A DNA stretch of 64,000 nucleotides from Streptomyces albireticuli (GCF_021228125.1 NZ_JAJQQS010000011.1:62001-126000); one strand, 5' to 3'; positions 1 through 8,067 are shown, counted from the first letter of the stretch. Notes: a model not told the origin generated them from the letters alone. A program made the numbers and translations.

Positions 1-65
1 CCCGGCCGGCGGATAAAGCCGTACCGACGAATGACGGACGGATCAGCGCGGCAAGCCCGCCCGGC

Positions 66-707
66 TCACACGTGGCGAGGCACCGGCCCGGCCTCCCCGC
101 CCTCCATCCCCCGCGCCCACCGCCGGTGCGCCAGCGCCTTGGCCAGGCCCTGGGTGCCGGGGAAGGCCAGGGAAGCCGTCAGGCCGACCGCGTAGGCGTA
201 TGTCGAGCCGTCGATCTCCCCCAGGGGTCGCGAGGACACCTCCGCCACGTACGCCCCGGCGACGATCACCGCGCCCGCCGACGGGAGCAGCGACATCAGC
301 AGCCAGAGCCGGGTGAGGCCCGCCGCCCGGTACGCGCGGTCGCCGTAAGGGTCACGGTCCAGGGCCGCCCAGCGGCGCAGGCGTTCGCGGGCCCGGCGGT
401 CCTTGCGGAGGCCGGAGGCGAGGCCGAGGACCGAGGGTACGGCCGCGCAGCCGGCCAGGGCGAGGAAGGCCGCCGCGTGGAGGTACCGGACCACGCCGCC
501 GTCCGCGGCGGCTTCGAGTCCCAGCACGGCGAACACCCAGCCGAGGGCCGTCAGGGCACTCAGCAGCCACAGGAGCAGCAGCCGCCCCGGGGCGAGTTGG
601 GCGTGGACGAGGTGGTCGAGGGCACGGGCCCGGTCGGCGAGCAGGGCCGGGCGGTCCGGCCAGGTACGTATGTGCGCGGGAGGAGGGGGTGGCGGCAGGG
701 GCGTCAC
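66..707 (-). CDS. Hypothetical membrane protein, 213 aa
   Basis: I do not recognise a named family. The protein begins with a proline-rich cytoplasmic-looking stretch and has about four hydrophobic segments (roughly residues 40-60, 72-98, 132-155 and 165-185), with a basic, Arg-rich loop between the second and third. It is therefore probably a small integral membrane protein. Its ATG overlaps the tsaD stop codon by four bases (ATGA), so it is likely translated from the tsaB-rimI-tsaD transcript as its last gene. Function is unknown; the position gives no clear link to tRNA modification. Confidence 0.7.
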   Translation of the reverse strand: MTPLPPPPPPAHIRTWPDRPALLADRARALDHLVHAQLAPGRLLLLWLLSALTALGWVFAVLGLEAAADGGVVRYLHAAAFLALAGCAAVPSVLGLASGLRKDRRARERLRRWAALDRDPYGDRAYRAAGLTRLWLLMSLLPSAGAVIVAGAYVAEVSSRPLGEIDGSTYAYAVGLTASLAFPGTQGLAKALAHRRWARGMEGGEAGPVPRHV

Positions 708-1888
708 GGGTCGTAGAGGTTCCTCTTGCTCAGTTCGTGTACGTGGTCGTGGTCGTGGTCATGGTCGTGGCCGTGGTCATGGTCGTGGTCACGACCGTGC
801 GCGCGGGGGCGGTGGGAGCCGTGGGGGTCGTCGTCCCCGGCCGGTACGTGCGTCTCCGTCACCGGCAGCGAGGAGTCCGCCGACAGGCCCCACGAGGACG
901 CCGTACGGCCCCGCGCGACCATCTCCGCGCCCAGCGCCGCGACCATGGCGCCGTTGTCCGTGCACAGCTTCGGGCGGGGCACGCGCAGCGTGATGCCCGC
1001 GTCCTCGCAGCGGCGCGCGGCCAGGGCCCGCAGCCGGGTGTTGGCGGCGACGCCGCCGCCGATCATGAGGTGGTCGACGCCGTTGTCCACGCAGGCCCGG
1101 ACGGCCTTACGGGTGAGGACGTCCACGACAGCCTCCTGGAAGGACGCGGCGACGTCCGCGACCGGCACTTCCTCGCCCGCCGCCCGTTTGGCCTCGATCC
1201 AGCGGGCGACAGCGGTCTTGAGGCCGGAGAAGGAGAAGTCGTAGACGGGGTCGCGTGAGCCGGTCAGGCCGCGCGGGAAGCGGATCGCTTCGGGGTCGCC
1301 CTCGCGGGCGTAGCGGTCGATCACGGGGCCGCCGGGGAAGCCGAGGTGCAGGACGCGGGCCACCTTGTCGAACGCCTCGCCCGCGGCGTCGTCGACCGTC
1401 GAGCCCAGCGGGCGGACGTCGGAGGTGATGTCGGGGGCCAGCAGCAGCGAGGAGTGCCCGCCGCTGACCAGCAGGGCCATGGTCGGCTCGGGCAGCGCGC
1501 CGTGTTCGAGCTGGTCCACGCAGATGTGCGAGGCGAGGTGGTTGACGCCGTAGAGGGGCTTGCCGAGGGCGTACGCGTACGCCTTGGCCGCCGCGACGCC
1601 GACGAGCAGCGCGCCCGCGAGGCCGGGGCCGGCCGTGACGGTGACGCCGTCCAGGTCGCGGGCGCGGACGCCCGCCTCCTTCAGTGCCCGCTCGACGGTC
1701 GGGACCATCGCCTCCAGATGGGCGCGGCTCGCGACCTCGGGGACGACGCCGCCGAAGCGGGCGTGTTCGTCGACGCTGGAGGCGACGGCGTCGGCGAGGA
1801 GGGTGTGGCCGCGGACGATGCCGACACCCGTCTCGTCGCAGGAGGTCTCGATGCCTAGGACAAGGGGTTCATCAGCTCTCAGGGCCAT
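704..1888 (-). CDS. tsaD: tRNA N6-adenosine threonylcarbamoyltransferase TsaD with His/Asp-rich tail
   Basis: This ASKHA-fold enzyme transfers the threonylcarbamoyl group from TC-AMP to A37 of ANN-decoding tRNAs (t6A), acting with TsaB and TsaE. Visible family signatures are LGIETSCDETG at the N terminus, the metal-binding histidines in SRAHLEAM and NHLASH, and the LCTDNGAM motif near the C terminus. I chose the ATG at 1888 because the protein homology starts there (MALRADEPL); a longer open frame upstream lies inside rimI. The start overlaps the 3' end of rimI by 17 bases, indicating coupling. Odd: the last ~48 residues (from about 347) form a charged extension dominated by alternating His and Asp, not part of the usual catalytic fold. 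Confidence 0.97.
   Translation of the reverse strand: MALRADEPLVLGIETSCDETGVGIVRGHTLLADAVASSVDEHARFGGVVPEVASRAHLEAMVPTVERALKEAGVRARDLDGVTVTAGPGLAGALLVGVAAAKAYAYALGKPLYGVNHLASHICVDQLEHGALPEPTMALLVSGGHSSLLLAPDITSDVRPLGSTVDDAAGEAFDKVARVLHLGFPGGPVIDRYAREGDPEAIRFPRGLTGSRDPVYDFSFSGLKTAVARWIEAKRAAGEEVPVADVAASFQEAVVDVLTRKAVRACVDNGVDHLMIGGGVAANTRLRALAARRCEDAGITLRVPRPKLCTDNGAMVAALGAEMVARGRTASSWGLSADSSLPVTETHVPAGDDDPHGSHRPRAHGRDHDHDHGHDHDHDHDHVHELSKRNLYDP
741..799. repeat. Hexamer-type low-complexity repeat encoding the TsaD His/Asp tail
   Basis: Imperfect tandem repeats of the type RTGGTC run through the 3' end of tsaD. Read on the minus strand they encode alternating His and Asp (with a few Gly and Val). 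Such tracts can vary in copy number by slippage. Confidence 0.85.
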
Positions 1889-2519
1889 GGGTGGTACCTC
1901 GCACTGCCGAGTCGGGGTCGGTGAGGCGCATGACGAGGGCGTCGACGTTACCGGGCTGGTAGTAGCCGCGGCGGACACCGACGGGTTCGAAGCCGAAGCG
2001 TTCGTAGAGCCGCTGGGCACGGGTGTTGTCGACCCGGACCTCCAGGAGCACCTCGCGGCACTCGAAGGCGGTCGCGGTGGTGAGGAGCTCGGTGAGCAGA
2101 CGGGCGCCGAGGCCGGTGCCCCAGTGGTCGGAGGCGACGGCGATGGTCTGGACGTCACCCGTGCCGTCGATCGCGGCGAGGCCGGCGTAGCCGACGATCC
2201 GGCCGCCGGTGCCCGCGCCGGACGCGCCCGCGCCCGTCGGCTCGTCGGTGGCGTCCACATGGCGGCCCGCCACGCCCGCGGGGCCGGAGCCCGGGGCGCC
2301 GCCCTCGGCCGGGCCGGGGGCCGCCTCGGGCGCGGCGCCCGGGTCGGCCCACTCGGCCACCACGTACCGGCGGTTGGCGCCCGCGCCGCGCGCGTGCGCC
2401 AGCTCGGACCAGAACAGGCCCTTCGACCAGGCGTCGTCCGGGAAGAGCGCGCGCTCCAGCTCCAGCACCGGCGCGATGTCCCACCAGCGCATCTCGCGGA
2501 TCCGCACCGTGCCGGTCAC
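1872..2519 (-). CDS. rimI: Ribosomal-protein/TsaD-associated N-acetyltransferase RimI
   Basis: GNAT-fold acetyltransferase. The acetyl-CoA binding motif (VASDHWGTGLGARLL) and the C-terminal DNTRAQRLYERFGF motif are clear. In bacteria RimI acetylates N-terminal alanines, classically of ribosomal protein S18; its gene is often embedded with tsaB and tsaD, as here. The ATG overlaps the tsaB stop codon by four bases and the 3' end overlaps tsaD, so the three genes form one operon. Odd: a Pro/Ala/Gly-rich insertion at about residues 59-106 splits the GNAT domain between the first strands and the core, making the protein some 50 residues longer than typical RimI. Confidence 0.93.
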   Translation of the reverse strand: MTGTVRIREMRWWDIAPVLELERALFPDDAWSKGLFWSELAHARGAGANRRYVVAEWADPGAAPEAAPGPAEGGAPGSGPAGVAGRHVDATDEPTGAGASGAGTGGRIVGYAGLAAIDGTGDVQTIAVASDHWGTGLGARLLTELLTTATAFECREVLLEVRVDNTRAQRLYERFGFEPVGVRRGYYQPGNVDALVMRLTDPDSAVRGTTHGPES

Positions 2520-3184
2520 TGCGGGGTGACCACCTTGTAGTTGGCCGGGACCTTGGCGTCCGGACGGCGCAGGTACAGCGGCTGGTCGGGCAGGAACTCG
2601 CCGCCCGTGCGGAGCTTCTCCGCGGCGAGGGCGGCCAGCGCGCCCGCGTACTGGTGCTCGGGCATGTCGGCCCGTACGTCCGTGAAGGCGTCGGGGTAGA
2701 GCACGGCGCCCGCGCCGATGGCGGTGAGGCCCGCGAGCGGCTCAGTGAGGTCGGCGGGGCGGTCCACGGCGGGCTCGGTGACCCGGGTGCGGGCGTCGGC
2801 GTACCGGGCCCAGTAGACCTCCTTGCGGCGGGCGTCCGTCGCGACGACGAACTCGCCCTCCAGCCCGGCCTGGCCGGCGGCGTAGGCGATGCCGTCCAGG
2901 GAGCACAGGCCGTGGACGGGCACCGAGAGCGCGGCGCCGAAGGTCGCGGCGGTGACGATGCCGACGCGCAGGCCGGTGTACGGGCCGGGGCCGACGCCGA
3001 CGACGATGCCGGTCACGGCGTCCAGCGTGCGGCCGGCCTCGCCGAGCACCCGGTCGACGGCCGGGAGCAGCAGCTCACCGTGCCTGCGGGCGTCCACCTG
3101 ACGCGATTCGGCGATGACTTTGTCGCCGTCGTGAAGAGCGACGGTGACGGCGGGGGTGGCGGTATCAAGAGCGAGCAGCAGCAC
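2516..3184 (-). CDS. tsaB: tRNA threonylcarbamoyladenosine biosynthesis protein TsaB
   Basis: TsaB is an inactive ASKHA paralogue of TsaD that scaffolds the TsaBDE complex. The N-terminal strand-loop LLLALDTATPAVTVAL and the GPGPYTGLRVGI segment are diagnostic. The 222-residue length is normal. It is the first gene of the tsaB-rimI-tsaD operon; its promoter must lie in the 129-base gap shared with the divergent gene at 3314. Confidence 0.96.
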   Translation of the reverse strand: MLLLALDTATPAVTVALHDGDKVIAESRQVDARRHGELLLPAVDRVLGEAGRTLDAVTGIVVGVGPGPYTGLRVGIVTAATFGAALSVPVHGLCSLDGIAYAAGQAGLEGEFVVATDARRKEVYWARYADARTRVTEPAVDRPADLTEPLAGLTAIGAGAVLYPDAFTDVRADMPEHQYAGALAALAAEKLRTGGEFLPDQPLYLRRPDAKVPANYKVVTPQ

Positions 3185-3313
3185 ACTGACAGCCTACGGC
3201 GCGCCACGGGGCGGGCGGTGCCCGCGTGCGCCCGCGCCGAGGGCGCGGCGGGGGCGTACGCGGGTGCTACGGTCAGCCGCATAGCCGTACGCAGGACGAA
3301 AGGGTGCGCCGCC

Positions 3314-3895
3314 GTGGCACGCAGTTCGGGGATCATAGTGGCCGCGCTCACCGCCGCGGCGCTGGGCGGCGTCGGCTTCCTCGCCTTCCAGGCCGAGGCC
3401 GCGCCCGACCGCCCCCGCCCGTCCGCCTCCTCGCCGTCCGGTAAGGAAAAGGGCCAGGACGGCCAGGACAAGGCGGGCCAGGACCAGGCGGCCAAGGAGA
3501 AGGAAGCCGCGACGGCGCTTCCCGCCAACTCCGGCACCGGCGCCCGCGTCGTCTACGCCCTCGCGCAGAAGCGCGTCTGGCTGGTCGGCGCCGACGGAAA
3601 GGTCACCCGCACCTTCGAGGTCGCCCCCAGCACCGTGAACCCCCCGGTCGGCCCGTACAAGGTCACGTCCCGCGACCCCACGGGCCTGGGCTCGGACAAC
3701 ACCCGGATCGAGCACATCGTGCGTTTCCACCGTGACGCGAACGGGGTGGTGTTCGGGTTCAGCGCGGCGGTGGACGGGTCGCTGCCGGACCCCGCCTCGA
3801 CGAAGAAGACGGGCGGCATCCGGGAGAAGCCGGCGGACGGGCTGGCGCTGTGGAACGTGGCGGTGAACGGGGCGAAGGTGGTCGTGGTCCCGTAG
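3314..3895 (+). CDS. Secreted/anchored protein with degenerate L,D-transpeptidase-like (YkuD-like) domain
   Basis: The GTG at 3314 is preceded by AAAGGG with a 10-base spacer and starts a signal or anchor segment (about residues 6-27). A Lys/Gln-rich linker (35-65) leads to a C-terminal domain (about 77-193). The pattern VYALAQKRVWLV, then a strand pair ending VTSRD, then EHIVRF and FGFS resembles bacterial L,D-transpeptidases. The catalytic features of that family are missing: the histidine expected after GF is Ser150, and the SHGCIR motif reads KTGGIR at 165-170, with no cysteine. I infer a non-catalytic wall-associated protein. The domain assignment rests on pattern memory rather than a search. 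Confidence 0.7.
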   Translation: MARSSGIIVAALTAAALGGVGFLAFQAEAAPDRPRPSASSPSGKEKGQDGQDKAGQDQAAKEKEAATALPANSGTGARVVYALAQKRVWLVGADGKVTRTFEVAPSTVNPPVGPYKVTSRDPTGLGSDNTRIEHIVRFHRDANGVVFGFSAAVDGSLPDPASTKKTGGIREKPADGLALWNVAVNGAKVVVVP

Positions 3896-3944
3896 GGACC
3901 TGGGTGCCCCGCAGGGACCAGGGTGCCCCGTAGGGGCCGGGGTT

Positions 3945-4038
3945 TCCCCTGCCCGCCCCTTCCCGTGACCGGGGGCGAGCCTCCCGGGCCCCCTTTTCCG
4001 CGCTGACGCGCGGTGTCCTCAAACGCCGGACGGGCTGA
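3945..4038 (-). repeat. Dispersed intergenic repeat, copy A
   Basis: Read on the minus strand this begins CAGCCCGTCCGGCGTTTGAG and continues through GACACCGCGCGTCAGCGCGG, a poly-purine run and a C-rich end with GGGAAGGGGCGGG. The same order recurs at 28480-28600 and 59262-59376. Fragments of the tail recur at about 4189-4222. The remainder of the 3896-4268 gap shows no gene. Confidence 0.85.
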
Positions 4039-4268
4039 GTTGTCGCCCGGGACCGGGCGGGAAGACCGCCCCTGGCGCAGAGGAAGCCGACCTCGGACAG
4101 GAGCGGAGTCCAGCCCGGCCGGGGCCCTCCCAGCGGTGGCCGGGGAGTCCGAGACCACGGTGCGTCAGCACGGCCGGGGGTCCGGGGTCCTCCCCGGTTC
4201 CGGGAAGGGGCGGGGCCGGGGAAAATCCGCCGGAGGCGTCATCCCTCCCCCGTACGGGCTAACCGCGG

Positions 4269-4484
4269 CTACGCCGCGTCCCGCTCCCCCTCGGAACCTT
4301 CACGCGCCTCCGGCGCGCGCGGCGGTGTCGACACCGCGTCCGCCGCCGCACAAGCCGCCAGAAGATCCCGCATCGACATGGCCGGAAGCCGCTCGCCGCT
4401 CAGTTCCTCGGGGCGGCGGTTCTCATAGGCCTTCTCATGGGCCGCGGCGGCGACAGGCTCGGCAGCAGGCTCGTGGGCCGACAT
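4269..4484 (-). CDS. Small hypothetical protein (71 aa) downstream of an iron-box-like operator
   Basis: The ATG at 4484 is preceded by a strong AGGAGG ribosome-binding site six bases away, which fixes the start inside a longer open frame. The protein is Ala/Glu-rich with the central sequence MSMRDLLAACAAADAVSTPP, probably helical, and no signal peptide or membrane segment. I do not recognise its family. An iron-box-like palindrome lies 24-44 bases upstream, so expression is probably repressed by a DtxR/DmdR-type regulator when iron is plentiful. Strong translation signals plus the operator make it a credible gene despite its size. Confidence 0.7.
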   Translation of the reverse strand: MSAHEPAAEPVAAAAHEKAYENRRPEELSGERLPAMSMRDLLAACAAADAVSTPPRAPEAREGSEGERDAA

Positions 4485-4507
4485 GGGCGCCTCCTGGGGC
4501 AGCTGGG

Positions 4508-4528
4508 CAAGGTTAGGTAGACCTAACC
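4508..4528. promoter_or_regulatory. Iron-box-like palindrome (DmdR/DtxR-type operator)
   Basis: Positions 4511-4528 read GGTTAGGTAGACCTAACC, two perfect 8-base half sites around a 2-base spacer. Aligned at 4508-4526 to the actinobacterial iron box TTAGGTTAGGCTAACCTAA, 14 of 19 positions match. It lies just upstream of the 71-aa gene's ribosome-binding site, where it could overlap the promoter. Confidence 0.7.
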
Positions 4529-4650
4529 ATGTCTCTGCCTCCATGTGACCACGCCGGATACCGCCTGCGCAACATCTTCCCGACGGCTTGTCGGAATACG
4601 GGAAGGCGCGCGGAGATCCCACACGCCCCGAGCACCACCCGGCACCCCTG

Positions 4651-4780
4651 GCCTCACGCCGGACGTCATCCCGGGCATCACGCCAGGCGTCACGACAGGC
4701 ATCGCCCCAGGCGTCACCCGGGCATCACGCCAGACGTCACCCCAGGCGCCGCCCCAGGCAGCACGCCAGACCTCACCCCA
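4651..4780. repeat. Degenerate 12-bp tandem repeat
   Basis: About ten imperfect units of consensus GGCRTCACSCCA run from about 4651 to 4780, for example at 4674, 4686, 4698, 4721, 4733, 4745, 4757 and 4769. The last unit runs into the tsaE stop codon, so the array forms the 3' flank of tsaE. Open frames across it on both strands encode only repetitive peptides and are not called. Confidence 0.8.
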
Positions 4781-5330
4781 GCGGCGTGAGGTCCACACCC
4801 GCCCAGCGCGAGCCCACGCCCGCCAGGGTCACCGTGCGGACGTCGTCGGCCTCGTCCAGGGCGAGCCCGTCCGCGCCCTCGGCGCGCTCGATGACGACGT
4901 GCAGCCGGTCCTCGGACAGCTCCTCGACCTTGCCGTCGCCCCACTCCACGACGATCACCGACTCCGGCAGCGAGACGTCGAGGTCCAGGTCCTCCATCTC
5001 GTCGAGACCGCCGTTCAGCCGGTAGGCGTCGACGTGGACCAGGGCCGGGCCGTCGCCGAGGGGCGGGTGGGCGCGGGCGATCACGAAGGTCGGGGACGTC
5101 ACGGCGCCCCGCACGCCGAGGCCCTCGCCGAGGCCGCGCGTCAGGGTCGTCTTGCCGGCGCCCAGCTCACCCGTGAGGAGCAGCAGGTCGCCGGGGCGCA
5201 GCAGGGCCGCGAGGCGACGGCCCAAGTCCCGCATGCCCTCGGCGGACTTGACGGTGACCTGGGCGGAGGTGGCGGAGATGGCGGTGGCGACGGTGGCTGC
5301 GGCGTCAGGCCGGGCGTTCGGGGCGTTCAT
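4773..5330 (-). CDS. tsaE: tRNA threonylcarbamoyladenosine biosynthesis ATPase TsaE
   Basis: TsaE is the ATPase partner of TsaB/TsaD in t6A synthesis. The Walker A motif GELGAGKTTLTRGL, the HVDAYRL motif and the VIVVEWGDG segment are all present. The ATG at 5330 (MNAPNARPD) was chosen: it leaves a short Ala-rich leader before the conserved domain, while an extension upstream would overlap the hydrolase gene. It lies 20 bases downstream of the alpha/beta-hydrolase gene and is presumably the last gene of the alr-hydrolase-tsaE operon. Confidence 0.96.
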   Translation of the reverse strand: MNAPNARPDAAATVATAISATSAQVTVKSAEGMRDLGRRLAALLRPGDLLLLTGELGAGKTTLTRGLGEGLGVRGAVTSPTFVIARAHPPLGDGPALVHVDAYRLNGGLDEMEDLDLDVSLPESVIVVEWGDGKVEELSEDRLHVVIERAEGADGLALDEADDVRTVTLAGVGSRWAGVDLTPLG

Positions 5331-5350
5331 ACCCGCCGATGGTACGGGGC

Positions 5351-6592
5351 TCAGCCCCGGCGCCGCGCTCCGGCCGCGTGCCGCAGCCCCGCCTGTACGC
5401 CACTCGCGCCGGCCGACGCCAGCAGTTCGGCCAGCTGGTCGTCGACCGTTCCGGGCTGCTCCAGCATCACCATGTGGCCCGCACCGGGCACGCACACGAG
5501 CCGGGCGGCCGGCAGGGCCTCCGCGATGGCCTCGCTGTGCTCGTACGGCGTGACCATGTCCCGCTCACCGGCGAGGACGAGCACGGGCCGGTGGTCGAAG
5601 GCGCGCAGCGCCGCCCGCTTCTCGTGCTCGGCGAAGACGGGGTAGAAGGCGGCGACGATGTCGACCGGGGTGGCCTCGATCAGCCGCTCGCCGAACCGCG
5701 CCACGCCGGGGTCCACGTCCTTCGCGCCGAAGGAGTAGCGCTTGATGATCCCGCCGATGAGCTCGGCGGTGGCCTTCCGCCCCTTCTCGACCAGCTCCGG
5801 CTGCGCGGACATCAGCTTGAGCGCGCCCGGCAGGAGGCGCCGCACCACGCTCATCCCGGCGGCCGGGAGACCGTAGGTGTTCTCGGCCATCCCCCCGGAG
5901 GACGTCCCGATGAAGGCGGCGCCGACGACGCGCTCGGCGATCAGCTCGGGGTACTGGGCGGCGAGCGCCATCATCGTCATACCGCCCATCGAGTGCCCCA
6001 CCAGCACCAGCGGCCCCTCGGGCGCGGCGGCGTCGATCACGGCCTTGAGGTCGCGGCCGAGGAGGTCGATGGAGACGCCGGGCGTACGGGCGCGCTCGGA
6101 GCGGCCGTGGCTGCGCTGGTCCCAGAAGACGGTGCGGACGGCGCCCCGCAGGGCGGCGCGCTGGAAGTGCCAGGCATCCTGCTGGAGGCAGTAGCCGTGG
6201 CTGAAGACCACCGTGACGGGCGGCGCGGGGCGGCGTCCGAGGAACCGCTTGGCGGGCCCGGGGCCGATCTCGTCGACCTCGTAGGCCAGCCGGGTGCCGT
6301 CCTCGGCGACCGCGGTGCCGGGCGTGCCGCGCAGCGTCCCGTACGGACCGGAGGAGTCCAGCTCCAGGCGGGCCTTACGGCGTATCCCCCGCCCCACGGT
6401 GAGCCGCTCCACGGCGACCCCGACGGCGGCTCCGGCGGCCACGACGCCGAGCGCCGCGCCCGCGATCCCCGCCCCGCGCCACCGGCCGGCCGGAGCGGCG
6501 GGGGCGGTGGCCTCCGTGACCGCCGTGGCCGCCGTGAGCACGGAGGCGGCCGTGGCCGCCATGTCCCCGCCCGTGTTCGCGCTGTCGCTCAT
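5351..6592 (-). CDS. Alpha/beta-hydrolase
   Basis: A 413-residue alpha/beta-fold hydrolase. The nucleophile elbow GHSMGG, the acid residue in AGERDMVTP and the histidine in GAGHMVMLEQP form a complete Ser-Asp-His triad; the oxyanion region HGYCLQQDAW is also visible. An N-terminal hydrophobic stretch (about residues 35-65, Ala/Val/Gly-rich) suggests a membrane anchor or signal-like segment. It sits between alr and tsaE with gaps of 17 and 20 bases. The substrate cannot be inferred. Confidence 0.9.
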   Translation of the reverse strand: MSDSANTGGDMAATAASVLTAATAVTEATAPAAPAGRWRGAGIAGAALGVVAAGAAVGVAVERLTVGRGIRRKARLELDSSGPYGTLRGTPGTAVAEDGTRLAYEVDEIGPGPAKRFLGRRPAPPVTVVFSHGYCLQQDAWHFQRAALRGAVRTVFWDQRSHGRSERARTPGVSIDLLGRDLKAVIDAAAPEGPLVLVGHSMGGMTMMALAAQYPELIAERVVGAAFIGTSSGGMAENTYGLPAAGMSVVRRLLPGALKLMSAQPELVEKGRKATAELIGGIIKRYSFGAKDVDPGVARFGERLIEATPVDIVAAFYPVFAEHEKRAALRAFDHRPVLVLAGERDMVTPYEHSEAIAEALPAARLVCVPGAGHMVMLEQPGTVDDQLAELLASAGASGVQAGLRHAAGARRRG

Positions 6593-6609
6593 TCCGTGAC
6601 CCCCGTGTC

Positions 6610-7815
6610 CTAGCTCCGCTGCTGGTTCACGCTCTCGTTCACGTTCGTACCCGCGCCCGGGCCCGCGTCCGCGCCGGGTTCCTCACCGACATAGACGCGT
6701 GGTACCCGGTTCGAGATGCGTGTCACGACCTCGTACGCGATGGTGCCCGTGGCCCGCGCCCAGTCCTCGGCGGTCGGCTCGCCCCGGTCACCCGGCCCGA
6801 ACAGCACCGCCTCGTCGCCGACCCGGGCCGTGTCACCGCCGAGGTCGACCACGAACTGGTCCATGGCCACCCGGCCGGCGACCGTCCGCCACTTCCCGCC
6901 GATCAGCACCGGCCCGGTGCCGGACCCGGCGCGCGGGATCCCGTCCGCGTAACCGACGGGAACCAGGGCGAGGGTAGTGGCTCCCGGGGTGATGTAGTGA
7001 TGCCCGTACGAGACACCGTGCCCGCCCGGCACCCGCTTGACGGAGGCGAGGGAGGCGGACAGCGTCATCACCGGGCGCAGGCCCAGCTCCTGCGGGGTGC
7101 CGATCTCGGGGCTCGGCGAGACGCCGTAGACCGCGACACCGGTCCGTACCAGGTCGAAGTGGGTCTCCGGCAGCGTGAGCATGGCCGGGGAGTTGGCTAT
7201 GTGCCGCACCTCCGGCCGGACGCCCTGCCGCTCGGCGTAGCCGACCGCGTCCCGGAAGACCCGCAGCTGGGCCTGGATGGAGGGGTGGCCGGGCTCGTCC
7301 GCGCACGCGAAGTGCGACCACACGCCGGTGACGCGCAGGACGCCCTCGTCCTCGGCCGCGCGGGCGGCGGCGATCAGTTCCGGCCAGTCGTCGGGCTGGC
7401 AGCCGTTGCGGCCGAGACCGGTGTCGATCTTCAGCTGGACGCGCGCGGGGCGGCCCGCGGCCCGGACGGCCTCCCGGATCTCCGCCACGGCCCACACGCC
7501 GCTCACGGAGACGTCGATGCCGGCCTCGATCGCCTCCCGCCACGGCCCGCCCGGGGTCCACAGCCAGCACATCAGCCGGCCCTCGTCCCCGGCCGCGCGC
7601 AGCGCGAGCGCCTCCTGAGGGGTGGCCGTGCCGATCCACGTGGCACCGGCCTGGCGGGCCGCGCGGGCGCAGGGCACCGCGCCGTGGCCGTACGCGTCCG
7701 CCTTGACCACGGCCATCAGCTGCGCCTGGGGCGCGCGGGCGCGCAGCGCGCGTACGTTGGCCCGCAGGGCGGCCAGGTCGACCAGGGCACGGGCGCGCAT
7801 CGGAGTCTCGTTCAT
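6610..7815 (-). CDS. alr: Alanine racemase
   Basis: PLP-dependent interconversion of L- and D-alanine for peptidoglycan. The PLP-binding lysine is Lys38 in AVVKADAYGHG, and the catalytic tyrosine lies in GVSYGHHYI around residue 270. Other family blocks (KIDTGLGRNG, ANSPAML, GRVAMDQ) are intact and the length of 401 residues is slightly above usual because of a polar C-terminal tail. A second in-frame ATG (MRARALVDL) five codons in is an alternative start. First gene of alr-hydrolase-tsaE. Confidence 0.97.
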   Translation of the reverse strand: MNETPMRARALVDLAALRANVRALRARAPQAQLMAVVKADAYGHGAVPCARAARQAGATWIGTATPQEALALRAAGDEGRLMCWLWTPGGPWREAIEAGIDVSVSGVWAVAEIREAVRAAGRPARVQLKIDTGLGRNGCQPDDWPELIAAARAAEDEGVLRVTGVWSHFACADEPGHPSIQAQLRVFRDAVGYAERQGVRPEVRHIANSPAMLTLPETHFDLVRTGVAVYGVSPSPEIGTPQELGLRPVMTLSASLASVKRVPGGHGVSYGHHYITPGATTLALVPVGYADGIPRAGSGTGPVLIGGKWRTVAGRVAMDQFVVDLGGDTARVGDEAVLFGPGDRGEPTAEDWARATGTIAYEVVTRISNRVPRVYVGEEPGADAGPGAGTNVNESVNQQRS

Positions 7816-8067
7816 CCCCGTCAGTGTCTCAGGACGTGCGGGATGGGCGTGCGGGGTGGGCCGCCGGGGGCGTGCGCGGTGCCGCGCCGAGGGCTTCGCC
7901 CGGGACTCGCCGGTGCCCTGTCCTGCGCCTCACCGCGGGCCCTGTCCGGTGCCCCGCCGCGTACCCCGTCCGGTGCCGTGTCCGGTCCCCGCCGGTTGCC
8001 CCGTCGCATGCTCGCCCGGTGCCTCGTTTCAGGGGCGGGCGCCCGGCCCGGCGGTGAGACTGGGGGC

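Noticed and set aside
1889..2260. N-terminal extension of TsaD by 124 codons
   Set aside because: The extension lies within rimI in another frame and is Ser/Thr/Pro/Arg-rich; the known TsaD N terminus begins just after ATG 1888.
3896..4268. A gene in the 370-base gap after the transpeptidase-like gene
   Set aside because: Open frames exist but are filled by copy A of the dispersed repeat and fragments of it, with no start signal.
4651..4780. CRISPR array
   Set aside because: Units are 12 bases, contiguous and degenerate with no spacers, and no cas genes are present.
4523..4798. Open frames on both strands across the 12-bp repeats
   Set aside because: They translate the repeat itself into periodic peptides; no other support for coding.
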